NCBI GenBank assembly: GCA_023667365.1
Contig: JAMPAG010000012.1
Span: 1-50,137 of the forward strand
Reading direction: 5' to 3'
Origin: a bacterium
GTDB taxonomy: Bacteria > Bacillota > Clostridia > Lachnospirales > Lachnospiraceae
Length of the DNA: 50,137 nucleotides
Position 1 is the first letter of the stretch. Each line of letters begins with the position of its first letter. Shown here piece after piece: positions 16,374 through 24,425 of the stretch. The notes below the pieces were generated by a model, which searched no databases, was not told where the DNA came from, and was given only the letters and a program-made list of their open reading frames with translations. The position numbers and the translations under genes are program-made.

Positions 16374-17502
16374 CGAGCAAAAAAACAGGATCCGTGCCGG
16401 CATCGGCGAGACGGAGAATGCGGGCGCGGCAGGCGGCAGAAGAAAAGCGCGGTTTACCCTGCGCACCGCAGCCTGTGTCTGTGCGGTCGTGGCGGCGTCC
16501 TGCATTACCGTACTCGCGGCAAACCCCTCTTATGTGGACAGGATCGCGGATACGCTTCGTTATTTTACCGGGAGAAGCGGGGAAATGACGCAGGCGGAGA
16601 GCGAGCTGTATACCACGTACGGCACGGAGGCTGCGTATATCCTGGATACGGCGGCGGGAAAGATTGAAATGGAGGCGGTTCTGTATGATGACGGTTACGT
16701 TTTTATTCCGTTTACCCTGCATCCGAAGGCGGCGGTGGAACCGGGAACGGATCTGATGCAGGATCTTGCATCAAGGAGAATGCTTTCCGATATTGTGGAT
16801 GGCATCTGTGAGGATACCCAGGGCAGGGAGTGCACTTTTAGGCTCGCAGGACATCCGTATGAAGACTTTGCCCAAATTACCCAGATTGATCCGGCCGTAC
16901 TGGAAGACGGAACGATGACGGGAAGTTATGCATTACACTATATATGGAAGGACGATGAAGGAATCAGTCAGGGAGACGTCGTGCAATGGGTAAGGAGAGT
17001 GCTGCAGGCGGATGGCGAGCCGTGGAGCAGACTGTTGGAAGAGGGCGAGAGTACGGAAGGACTCACGGTTTATGACGTGGAAATAGACGGAGAAATCGTG
17101 CAAATGGTAGATTTAAGCCCTGAAGACGAGGTGCTTTTGGAAATTCCGCTTGAAAGCGGAGAGATGCCGAAGCTGGAAATTCCTGCGGAAGATCTGCATC
17201 TTCCATACGGCATGGAAGTGGAAAGGATCACCATTACGCCGCTGGCGTTATATATGTACGGGACCGGAGACAAAAACCAGCCGGGCTATCCGAGAGTCTC
17301 CCAAAATACATGGCTCGTATTAAAAGACGGAACCATGGTGGGAGGACAAAGAGATACCGGTGAAGTGGGAAGACGTGAGAAGGATGAAACGTACGATTAT
17401 TGGATTTCCCAATTGTTTAAGGAAGTGGTCGATCTTGATGAGGTGGCGGGAATCCGGATCATGGAACGGGGTGAGGAAATTTACTTTATACCGGTGGAGT
17501 AA
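16324..17502 (+). CDS. DUF4179-type membrane protein, likely anti-sigma factor
   Basis: A 392-residue protein with a cytoplasmic N-terminus of about 42 residues, one membrane segment (about 44-62, AACVCAVVAASCITVLA) and a large extracellular domain. The layout and the stretch just after the membrane (NPSYVDRIADTLRYFTGRS) match DUF4179 proteins. These are commonly encoded right after an ECF sigma factor in Clostridia. GGAGGAATT precedes the start inside the sigma gene, so the two are translated in step. The role as a membrane tether for the sigma factor is inferred from context. Confidence 0.83.
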   Translation: MKENIYRSMYRQISLNNEQKNRIRAGIGETENAGAAGGRRKARFTLRTAACVCAVVAASCITVLAANPSYVDRIADTLRYFTGRSGEMTQAESELYTTYGTEAAYILDTAAGKIEMEAVLYDDGYVFIPFTLHPKAAVEPGTDLMQDLASRRMLSDIVDGICEDTQGRECTFRLAGHPYEDFAQITQIDPAVLEDGTMTGSYALHYIWKDDEGISQGDVVQWVRRVLQADGEPWSRLLEEGESTEGLTVYDVEIDGEIVQMVDLSPEDEVLLEIPLESGEMPKLEIPAEDLHLPYGMEVERITITPLALYMYGTGDKNQPGYPRVSQNTWLVLKDGTMVGGQRDTGEVGRREKDETYDYWISQLFKEVVDLDEVAGIRIMERGEEIYFIPVE

Positions 17503-17510
17503 GCGAAGGG

Positions 17511-17556
17511 AAGCAGGACATGTAGGACATGTCTGTGTGGGGATGCCCTGCTTTTC
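17511..17556 (+). terminator. Terminator after the sigma/anti-sigma pair
   Basis: AAGCAGG (17511-17517) pairs with CCTGCTT (17547-17553), with an ACATG/CATGT pair in the loop region and a short T-rich tail. Confidence 0.6.
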
Positions 17557-17603
17557 TTATAGGAAATTTCACAATAAAAAGCCTGCGTCAGCGGAACGCT
17601 TTG
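17557..17603 (+). repeat. Decayed dispersed repeat, copy 4
   Basis: It begins with the same leader as copy 3 (CTTATAGGAAATTTC is identical over 15 bases at 12655 and 17556). Only a weak second hairpin follows, AGCCTGCGTCAGCGGAACGCT. The GAAGAATC hairpin is missing. Confidence 0.5.
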
Positions 17604-17618
17604 CTATGGAGGGAAAAG

Positions 17619-18953
17619 GTGAAAAAAGAATTTTTTTTGGGAAAACGGGTCTGCGCCGCGGCAGGACTGCTGCTGATTCTGCTGCTTGCCGGAACCGGAT
17701 GCGGCGGCGGACGGACAGGAGACGGGGAAACGCCGCCCGGCGCGGAGGAGACCAGGCGGACGGAAATGCCGGTCAAGGAAGGCGTATTGCAGTACGGGTA
17801 TTTTCAAGGAGAAGAAGGCATTTCCCTGTGTTCGGGAGAGCGCTTTTTGTATTCTGACTGGGAGCCGGTGGAGTTTGCGTATATTTGTATGGATCCAACG
17901 TGCAGTCATCTGACGGCGGGATGCAGTGCGCGCACGCTTTCCCGCGAAGGAGAGATGGAAAATGATTTCAGCTTGGTTTATCAGAACCGGCTCATCATAG
18001 TACATGCAGTGAGCGAACTGAAAAACGATTCAAAACCGGTCAGTGAAGAAACAGAGACCACCGTTATGGACACGCATTATGTTTTTTCTACGGAAGTTTA
18101 TGAGGCGGATCTGGATGGCGGCAATCGCCAAAAGAAGGCGGTTTTTTCTGGAGCGATTGACTATCCGAATGCGCCGAATGCCGCGATCCTGCTTGACGGG
18201 AAGCTTTATTTCGGCGGTCCGACGGAAGTGTACAACCGCTGGGAAACAGAGGAGGAGGCTTTTTCAGAGTGGAGAAGCGACGCAGTTTACTGTTTGAATT
18301 TGAAAGACTATACGCTGGAGACCTTTGCCGTTACAGAGGAGCGGGAGGGAACAGGGTATCAGTACGGGCTCGATGCGTACGACGGGATGGTCTATGTCAC
18401 GGTCAGCAGCTATTCGGAAGACTGCGCGGTATGGTACCGGATTGATCCCGCGGCGGGCGAATGCGAAGAAATCCTGCGTTTTGAAACGGATGCCGCAAGA
18501 TTCTGCGGGGCGATCGGGAATACGGTGTATTATCATTATGATAACGACTTTGGAAACACGCTCTATGCGCGGGATCTCACGGCGGGAGCAGAGGAACGGG
18601 AGATCATGACGGTGGAGGGAGAGAACATGGGCGTGATCGCCTTTGTTGTAGATGGGAAGATTCTGCTCCAGACAGACCGCCGGCTGGAGGAGGACGATTG
18701 CATGACGGAGTATGCGGTGCTTGACCCGGACGGGAATCTTCTGGATACGGTTCGTTATGAGGCATATGTGACGTTTGCCGATGTGATTGGGAATAAGATC
18801 CTGTATTACGAAAAGGATTCCGAATGGTGGGCGGAATGGACGGACAGCGCGGATCTTGCGGGACTGACCGAAAGGGGTGTGGAGATCGGACCGTTTGTGG
18901 GAAGCTGGCTGGATACGCTGCAAAATGGAACAGGCATGGCGCCATGCGGATAA
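17619..18953 (+). CDS. Secreted lipoprotein of unknown function (beta-propeller-like)
   Basis: A 444-residue lipoprotein. It starts with GTG at 17619, chosen because GGAGGG lies 8 bases upstream and the signal peptide then begins normally (VKKEFFLGKRV, hydrophobic stretch, lipobox LAGTGC at about 21-26). The mature part has repeated strands with YCLNLKDYTLETF, YRIDPAAGE and LYARDL segments. These resemble DUF5050 or other propeller-like proteins common in Lachnospiraceae. CMDPTCSHLTAGC near residue 90 is a conserved Cys cluster seen in many such lipoproteins. It lies downstream of the sigma/DUF4179 pair and upstream of an ABC transporter. Function unknown. Confidence 0.82.
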   Translation: MKKEFFLGKRVCAAAGLLLILLLAGTGCGGGRTGDGETPPGAEETRRTEMPVKEGVLQYGYFQGEEGISLCSGERFLYSDWEPVEFAYICMDPTCSHLTAGCSARTLSREGEMENDFSLVYQNRLIIVHAVSELKNDSKPVSEETETTVMDTHYVFSTEVYEADLDGGNRQKKAVFSGAIDYPNAPNAAILLDGKLYFGGPTEVYNRWETEEEAFSEWRSDAVYCLNLKDYTLETFAVTEEREGTGYQYGLDAYDGMVYVTVSSYSEDCAVWYRIDPAAGECEEILRFETDAARFCGAIGNTVYYHYDNDFGNTLYARDLTAGAEEREIMTVEGENMGVIAFVVDGKILLQTDRRLEEDDCMTEYAVLDPDGNLLDTVRYEAYVTFADVIGNKILYYEKDSEWWAEWTDSADLAGLTERGVEIGPFVGSWLDTLQNGTGMAPCG

Positions 18954-19046
18954 GTGAACCATCCGCAGCGGATGAGCAACAGAGTGTATCCGCCGCCGGG
19001 GGCAAATGCATAAATGCGGAAGAACAGGCATGCAGGAGGGACGACA

Positions 19047-19757
19047 ATGCAGTGTCAACTGGAGCTGATAGATATTACAAAATATTATAAAGATAAACTG
19101 GCGCTCGATCATTTTTCTTATCGGTTTGACGCGGGAATCTACGGTCTGCTCGGACCGAACGGGGCAGGGAAATCTACGCTGATGAATATTATCACCCAGA
19201 ACCTGAAATGTGACGGCGGGAAAATTCTGTTAAACGGCGTGGAGGCGCGGAAATTAAAGCAGGGCTATATCGCGCATATCGGATATATGCCGCAGCAGCA
19301 GGCGCTGTATGAGAATCTGACGCTGATGCGTTTTTTATATTATATTGCGGCGCTGAAAGGATTAAAGAAAAAAGAAGCCGGCGCGCAGATCGAGCGGCTT
19401 TTACATGAGGTCGGACTGTGGGAGGAGCGCAGCAGGTATCTGGGCGGATTTTCCGGGGGAATGAAGCAGAGGGCGCTGATTGTGCAGGCGCTTTTGGGGG
19501 AACCGGAAATTATCATTTTAGACGAGCCGACGGCCGGTTTAGATCCGATCCAGCGGCGGAGCGTGCGCGAAATGATCCGGAATCTGGCGCAGGATCGGAT
19601 CGTTATCATTTCCACGCATGTCATTGCGGATATTGAGGCGATCGCCAAGGAGATTCTGATGCTGCGGAAGGGCCGTCTGTTAGAAAAACAGCCGCTGGAA
19701 GCGGACAGGCTTCCCGGAGAAAGTCTGGAGGAGCAGTATATCAGGTTATTTGAATAA
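19047..19757 (+). CDS. ABC transporter ATP-binding protein
   Basis: A 236-residue ATPase with Walker A GPNGAGKS (about residue 35), a Q-loop in YMPQQQALYENLT, signature FSGGMKQRA (about 135), Walker B IIILDEPTAGLD (about 158) and the switch His in ISTHV. The short form with GGMKQR is typical of the CcmA/NatA/BcrA group that works with large export permeases. GGAGGGACG precedes the ATG at 19047; the reading frame extends further upstream without a ribosome site. The permease follows 24 bases later. Confidence 0.94.
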   Translation: MQCQLELIDITKYYKDKLALDHFSYRFDAGIYGLLGPNGAGKSTLMNIITQNLKCDGGKILLNGVEARKLKQGYIAHIGYMPQQQALYENLTLMRFLYYIAALKGLKKKEAGAQIERLLHEVGLWEERSRYLGGFSGGMKQRALIVQALLGEPEIIILDEPTAGLDPIQRRSVREMIRNLAQDRIVIISTHVIADIEAIAKEILMLRKGRLLEKQPLEADRLPGESLEEQYIRLFE

Positions 19758-19781
19758 AGACGCGGCAGGAGTGGAAGGAAC

Positions 19782-21863
19782 ATGATAAAAAATGAATGGA
19801 TCAAGTTATTCAGGAACCGTGTGTTCCTTGTTTTTTTCGCGGCCGTATTTGTGTTTTACGGGTTTTATCTGTATTGGTCGCTGATTCTGTATCAACCCGT
19901 CGGACTCGTCCGGCAGGCGCCGGCATCCTGCTATCAGGAACTGACGCAGGAGCTGTCCGCCCTCACGGATGAAGAAAAGGAAGCGCTGCTTTTGGAGCGG
20001 CGCGGACAAATGGAGGAACTGGAAGGGAGCATCGTTCGTTTCAGTTCCGTTCAATTTGATATGACCTTGCTTGTTTATGAGGAAGTGTGGGACGAAGTAA
20101 ACCGGGCGGTGCATTATCAGGAGATCCGCGCCGCTGTCCTGACCAACATAGAGAGGCAGGAACGGCGTCTGGACAAGGGGAATTACGAACCGATGGAGCG
20201 GCGTTTTCTGGAAAACCGGATGCGGAAGACAAAGGAAGCTTACGGGCGTCTTGCGGATGTTGCGCCGGTATCCGCGCATGCCAGAGGGGTCAGGGCGCTT
20301 GTGGACAATCCCGTGACGGATTTCTGTTGTCTGGCGATTCTCCTGTTCGCGGTGTTTCAGCTTCTGACGGTGGAGAGACAGAATGAGCTGATCGTGTTAT
20401 CGAAAACGACCGTCCGCGGGCGGTACGTTCACGGGCTTGTGAAGGCGGCTGTGTCAGGGGGCGTGTGCGTGCTTGCCGCGCTGCTTCTGCTGTTGGAAGG
20501 GATTCTGATTGTCGGGCGGATCTATCCGCTTCCGTCGTTTTCCGTTCCGGTCCAGTCGGTGTATTCCTACTGTACTTTGAAAATCAGTCTGGGCGGATTT
20601 TTCGGTCTGTACCTGTTATGGAAGATATTATTTTACGGCTTGTGTGCCACCCTGTTTTATCTGGTCTGCTGTCTACTGCGCAAGGTCATTCCGATTCTTC
20701 TTGTGATTCTCGGCGGCGGCGGACTGCTGACCGTTCTGTACACGGCGATTCCGGAGACGTCCTATCTTGCGCCGCTTCGGACTTTTCATCCGATTGCGCT
20801 CGGGCAGGCGGGAGAACTGTTGGAGCGCTATCAATGCGTCAATCTGTTCGGCGCGGCGGTGAACCGGCTGTTTCTCGCGGCGATTCTGCTCGGCGCAGGC
20901 ATCATCCTGTTTTTGGCGGCGGCAGTGTGGATCTATGCCGTATCGGGCGAAAAAAATATTCTGACGAACCGGCGCTCGATCTATGACAAAAAGAAGCGGT
21001 GGAGCGTGAGTCTGACTGCGCAGGAATGTTATAAGGCGTTTGTTTCCCAGAAGCTGATCCTGGTTCTGCTCATCGCGGCGGTTGTCTCGGTTCCCTATGT
21101 GCGGACAACCAATACGGGCAGCAGAAATACGATGGAAGATCATTTTTATTTTGTCTACTCCTACTATATTACAGGGGCGTATACGGAGGAGATCCCGGCG
21201 TATATCCGCAGGAATCAGGAGGAACTTACGGCAAACGCATCCCGTCCGGATATGCAGGCGGGGGAGCAGGCGGGTTATATCGCCATGCAGGCGGCGCTTT
21301 CCCGCGTGTCGGAATACGCGGCGTATCTTTCCGAACGGGAAAACAGTTACTATATTGACAATCCTGCCTATACGAGGCTGACGGGCGGGAATGCGGATCA
21401 AAACAGGGAAAATATCATGACCGCCATGCTGACGGACGCGTTTGCCATCGTCTGCTTTGTGCTTACCATGTCGATAGATTACCAGCGGGGTGAAAACCGA
21501 CTGATTCATTCGACGAGGAAGGGAAGATGGCATTACGCGCGGGCGAAGATCGTTGTCGGGATGCTCATTTCGCTGGCGCTTCTGCTTCTGTTCTGGGTGC
21601 AGCTCATGTACCGCATGCTGGGCGGATACGGCGTGGATTATATTTTTGCGCCCGCCTACAGTCTGCCGCATCTTTCGTGGGTGTGGGGCGGCATTTCCAT
21701 TGCGGTCTATTTGGGCATGGTGTGCGCGGCGCGGTATTTGCGGCTGCTCGTTTTGATGGCGTTTTCGTATTTGGTGGAGCGGAAAGTCAAAAGCAGTATC
21801 ACCGCGATCGTCTGCGTGTGCGCCGTGGTGGAGATTCCGCTTGCGGTGATGCTGCTGGCGTGA
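19782..21863 (+). CDS. ABC transporter permease, large two-half form
   Basis: A 693-residue membrane protein. A first membrane segment (about 10-32) is followed by an external helical domain of about 140 residues, then a membrane block at about 175-390. A second external domain (about 430-540) and a second membrane block end the protein. This duplicated layout resembles permeases paired with NatA-like ATPases. Substrate unknown; bacteriocin, antibiotic or lipid export is plausible. The gene begins with GGAAGGAAC before ATG. The preceding lipoprotein and the sigma/anti-sigma pair may form a functional group for envelope stress, as inferred from order. Confidence 0.85.
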   Translation: MIKNEWIKLFRNRVFLVFFAAVFVFYGFYLYWSLILYQPVGLVRQAPASCYQELTQELSALTDEEKEALLLERRGQMEELEGSIVRFSSVQFDMTLLVYEEVWDEVNRAVHYQEIRAAVLTNIERQERRLDKGNYEPMERRFLENRMRKTKEAYGRLADVAPVSAHARGVRALVDNPVTDFCCLAILLFAVFQLLTVERQNELIVLSKTTVRGRYVHGLVKAAVSGGVCVLAALLLLLEGILIVGRIYPLPSFSVPVQSVYSYCTLKISLGGFFGLYLLWKILFYGLCATLFYLVCCLLRKVIPILLVILGGGGLLTVLYTAIPETSYLAPLRTFHPIALGQAGELLERYQCVNLFGAAVNRLFLAAILLGAGIILFLAAAVWIYAVSGEKNILTNRRSIYDKKKRWSVSLTAQECYKAFVSQKLILVLLIAAVVSVPYVRTTNTGSRNTMEDHFYFVYSYYITGAYTEEIPAYIRRNQEELTANASRPDMQAGEQAGYIAMQAALSRVSEYAAYLSERENSYYIDNPAYTRLTGGNADQNRENIMTAMLTDAFAIVCFVLTMSIDYQRGENRLIHSTRKGRWHYARAKIVVGMLISLALLLLFWVQLMYRMLGGYGVDYIFAPAYSLPHLSWVWGGISIAVYLGMVCAARYLRLLVLMAFSYLVERKVKSSITAIVCVCAVVEIPLAVMLLA

Positions 21864-21899
21864 GTTCTGCGATGTCAAACAATAGAATCTTTTTTTGAC

Positions 21900-21928
21900 T
21901 TGAAAAAAGCAGGTGTTGGAAATATACT
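21900..21928 (+). promoter_or_regulatory. Promoter upstream of the small membrane protein genes
   Basis: TTGAAA (21900-21905), a 17-base spacer and TATACT (21923-21928), about 70 bases before the next start. Confidence 0.65.
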
Positions 21929-21998
21929 ATGTTATGGAATAAAAAACATTCCGCAGAAAAACAGCTCGTTTTATCGTGTAAAAAGAGGAGGATTGAAT

Positions 21999-22709
21999 AT
22001 GGCGGACAAAATCATTGCAATGGACGGCGTATATCGCCAGAAGCATTATCCGAAAGGTTTTTTGGCGGCTACCGCCAAGGCGGAGAGAAGCGGCGGGATT
22101 GTAGCGCTCGTTTTCGGCGTGATCCTGACACTTCTAGGTTTGGGACTTCTTGGGCTGATCATAGCGCTGGCATCGGGAAGCTCTATGGTGGAGATCGTCA
22201 TTGTGGCCGGTCTGGGACTGTTCTTTTTGTTGACAGGGATTTTCCTGCTTCGGTTTGGCATTCGCAGCATACGCCGTGGAGAAAATGGAGTGCTCCAGAA
22301 ACTGATCAAGGGAAGCGGCTATTCGGAAAGCGAGGTACGGGATTTTGCCAATCAGGTAATGGAAAACGGAAGTATGCAGATCACATTCTGGTCGAGCGGC
22401 ATAAAAGGGGTCCTGACAAGGGACTATTTCTTTTTACAGAATGTGATGAAGATCGAAGATATTGAAAGCGTCTATGCGGTGAGCCTGTCGAGTACGGTCA
22501 ATGTAAACGGCAAAATGAAGGCGATGTGGGATACATATATTGCGGTGATCGCCAAGCATCAGATCAAGGCGGTCGTACAGGCGAAAGAGGATACGATAAA
22601 GAAGGTTCAGGAACTGCTTTTGCAGAAAAATCCCGGTATCGATACGGCGGACGGCAGAATCATACCGCAAAAGGAATATTATGAGATAGAAAAACAGCTT
22701 CGCAAATAA
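21999..22709 (+). CDS. Membrane protein of unknown function
   Basis: A 236-residue protein I cannot assign. Two adjacent membrane segments lie at about residues 32-62 and 66-86. They are followed by a cytoplasmic domain with IRRGENGVLQKLIKGSGYSE and a C-terminal half that may be a PH-like or bacterial YdbT-like fold. AAGAGGAGG precedes the ATG at 21999; the frame is open further upstream but passes through the promoter. The next gene encodes another two-segment membrane protein of similar plan, so the two may form a pair. Confidence 0.75.
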   Translation: MADKIIAMDGVYRQKHYPKGFLAATAKAERSGGIVALVFGVILTLLGLGLLGLIIALASGSSMVEIVIVAGLGLFFLLTGIFLLRFGIRSIRRGENGVLQKLIKGSGYSESEVRDFANQVMENGSMQITFWSSGIKGVLTRDYFFLQNVMKIEDIESVYAVSLSSTVNVNGKMKAMWDTYIAVIAKHQIKAVVQAKEDTIKKVQELLLQKNPGIDTADGRIIPQKEYYEIEKQLRK

Positions 22710-22749
22710 GAGCGCGCTGCATATCGCACAAAAAAAGGAGGAAGAAACA

Positions 22750-23346
22750 ATGCAGTACAATCAGAAAATTCAGAAAGTGAACGGAGTTTATTTATTGCTT
22801 TACTTTATCGTGCCGGTCATACCGGGCGCGGTCCTGATCCTGCTGTCTTTACTGGTGCCGGAGAAGGAGGGACCGTTCGCCGCGTCGGCGATGATGTTAT
22901 TGTTCCTCGCGTTTTTATGGTGGTGCATGGGGTGGCAGCTCGTGTTGAAGATGAAGCGGAAGGGAATGGAGAAACAGCTGGATGCGCAGGGGTTTGTCAG
23001 AAATCATACGTTTAACGGGGATAAATCCACGATCGTGATCGACGCGCAGCACGGGGATATGGCGCTGCTGTTCTGCTTTAATCCGTCTGTGATCCAGATC
23101 GCTTCCATGCAGAAGATTACGCGCGCATGGGTGGATGACGGCGCGCATGGATCGGGAATTATGAGAGGGTCAAGCTATGTCCGGTTCTGTTTTGAGATCG
23201 ACGGCGTGACAGTGAAGGTGAATACGTTCACGTCCAACAAGCGGTGGCGCATGGACAGCAATTATATTCTGACCGGTATTTCCAAGGCGGATATGATGGT
23301 GAATGTCATTAACAGCGCAAAGCAGGGACAGCCGATGGGGCAATAA
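22750..23346 (+). CDS. Membrane protein of unknown function
   Basis: A 198-residue protein with two membrane segments at about 12-35 and 45-70, then a soluble domain of about 120 residues (from GFVRNHTFNGDKSTIVID). The plan is similar to the preceding gene, which ends 40 bases upstream. AAAAAGGAGG precedes the start. No family recognised; the soluble part could be a PH-like domain. Confidence 0.75.
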   Translation: MQYNQKIQKVNGVYLLLYFIVPVIPGAVLILLSLLVPEKEGPFAASAMMLLFLAFLWWCMGWQLVLKMKRKGMEKQLDAQGFVRNHTFNGDKSTIVIDAQHGDMALLFCFNPSVIQIASMQKITRAWVDDGAHGSGIMRGSSYVRFCFEIDGVTVKVNTFTSNKRWRMDSNYILTGISKADMMVNVINSAKQGQPMGQ

Positions 23347-23503
23347 AGCGACGCCGCGGGGAAACGACGCGGGACGACGAAGCGGAGCGTCACCGTGCGC
23401 TGAGGAAGATAAGCGCGGCGGAATTGGCGGCGCGGTGCGGTAATATCGGAAGAAACGATAATATCAGCAGAACGGGAGAATTAACAGGAACACGGGGGAG
23501 ATC

Positions 23504-23866
23504 ATGGGACTGATCGGTAAGCTGAAATCAAAAATTCTCGACAAGTATTGCAGTAGGTGTCAGAGCGAATTGAATGTGGCGGCGGAGAGGCTCTATGCGC
23601 TGCCGGATCTAAGCGTCGGGCATTACATACGGCATGAGGATGCGGAATATTATAAGAAGCATCTTGTTCCGATCGTACAGAAATCACAGGTCCCGGCAGG
23701 AATGTACGCCTGCCGGGCGACCGCTTATCAGTGTCCGCAGTGCGGGCATCGGGCGGTCAAACTGGTGGTGTTTCTGCCGGTGCGCGACGAGGAGAAAATG
23801 GAACAGGGGCTTTATTTTGAAAAAGGCGAGATGGATGACTTTCTATTTGGCATGAGGAACGGATGA
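23504..23866 (+). CDS. Small zinc-ribbon-like protein
   Basis: A 120-residue soluble protein with two CxxC pairs: CSRC at about residues 16-19 and CPQC at about 76-79, which could bind one zinc ion. There is no membrane segment. GGGGGAGATC precedes the ATG. The 157 bases before it are very GC-rich and hold no other gene. Function unknown. Confidence 0.72.
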   Translation: MGLIGKLKSKILDKYCSRCQSELNVAAERLYALPDLSVGHYIRHEDAEYYKKHLVPIVQKSQVPAGMYACRATAYQCPQCGHRAVKLVVFLPVRDEEKMEQGLYFEKGEMDDFLFGMRNG

Positions 23867-23887
23867 GCGGCAAAAAAGGAGGCTGCC

Positions 23888-24298
23888 ATGGACGACAGAG
23901 TAAAGCAGGAACTAAAAAAGATGATAACGCATAATATTTATGCCGAGGCGGTGGGCATAGAGCTTTTGGAGCTGCGGCAGGGTTATGCGCGCGGACGGAT
24001 GCCGTACCGTCTGGAGAGCGCGAATCCGTACGGCTCACTGCACGGCGGCGTGCTCTATTCACTGGCGGATATTATCTGCGGGCTGGCGGCATGTACCTAC
24101 GGGTATTATTCTTCAACAATTGAGGGGAGTATGCATTATGTCCGCCCGGCACTCAATACGCGCTATGTCCTCTGCGAGGCGCATGAGCTGCGGCAGGGGA
24201 GGCAGGTGTCCGTCTATGAGGCGCGCCTGACCAACGACGAGGGACTGCTGTTAGATACGGCGGAGTTTTCTTTTTATATGTTGGAAAAAGAAATCTGA
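23888..24298 (+). CDS. PaaI/hotdog-fold thioesterase
   Basis: A 136-residue hotdog-fold protein of the PaaI/YbgC-like acyl-CoA thioesterase group. The signature NPYGSLHGGVLYSLADIICG is at about residues 45-64; the Asp in SLAD is the usual catalytic position. Substrate not predictable. AAAAAGGAGG lies before the start, 22 bases after the zinc-ribbon gene, suggesting co-transcription. Confidence 0.9.
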   Translation: MDDRVKQELKKMITHNIYAEAVGIELLELRQGYARGRMPYRLESANPYGSLHGGVLYSLADIICGLAACTYGYYSSTIEGSMHYVRPALNTRYVLCEAHELRQGRQVSVYEARLTNDEGLLLDTAEFSFYMLEKEI

Positions 24299-24330
24299 AA
24301 AATCGCGCTTAATTAAAAATAATATGGGTG

Positions 24331-24391
24331 ATTGCGAAACGCATGATATATTTTACACGATCATGAATGGTTTTTAATTGCGTTTCGCAAT
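24331..24391. promoter_or_regulatory. 13-bp inverted repeat upstream of pepF
   Basis: ATTGCGAAACGCA (24331-24343) is an exact inverted copy of TGCGTTTCGCAAT (24379-24391). Each arm is itself nearly palindromic (GCG-AAA-CGC). It ends 34 bases before the pepF start. There is no T run, so a pair of operator sites is more likely than a terminator. Confidence 0.5.
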
Positions 24392-24425
24392 TGTCAGAAT
24401 CAAAATGGATAGGAGAAAGAAGAAT

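Noticed and set aside
20673..21878. A 401-codon open frame on the minus strand
   Set aside because: Antisense of the ABC permease; His/Arg/Gln-rich composition, no ribosome site and no family motif.
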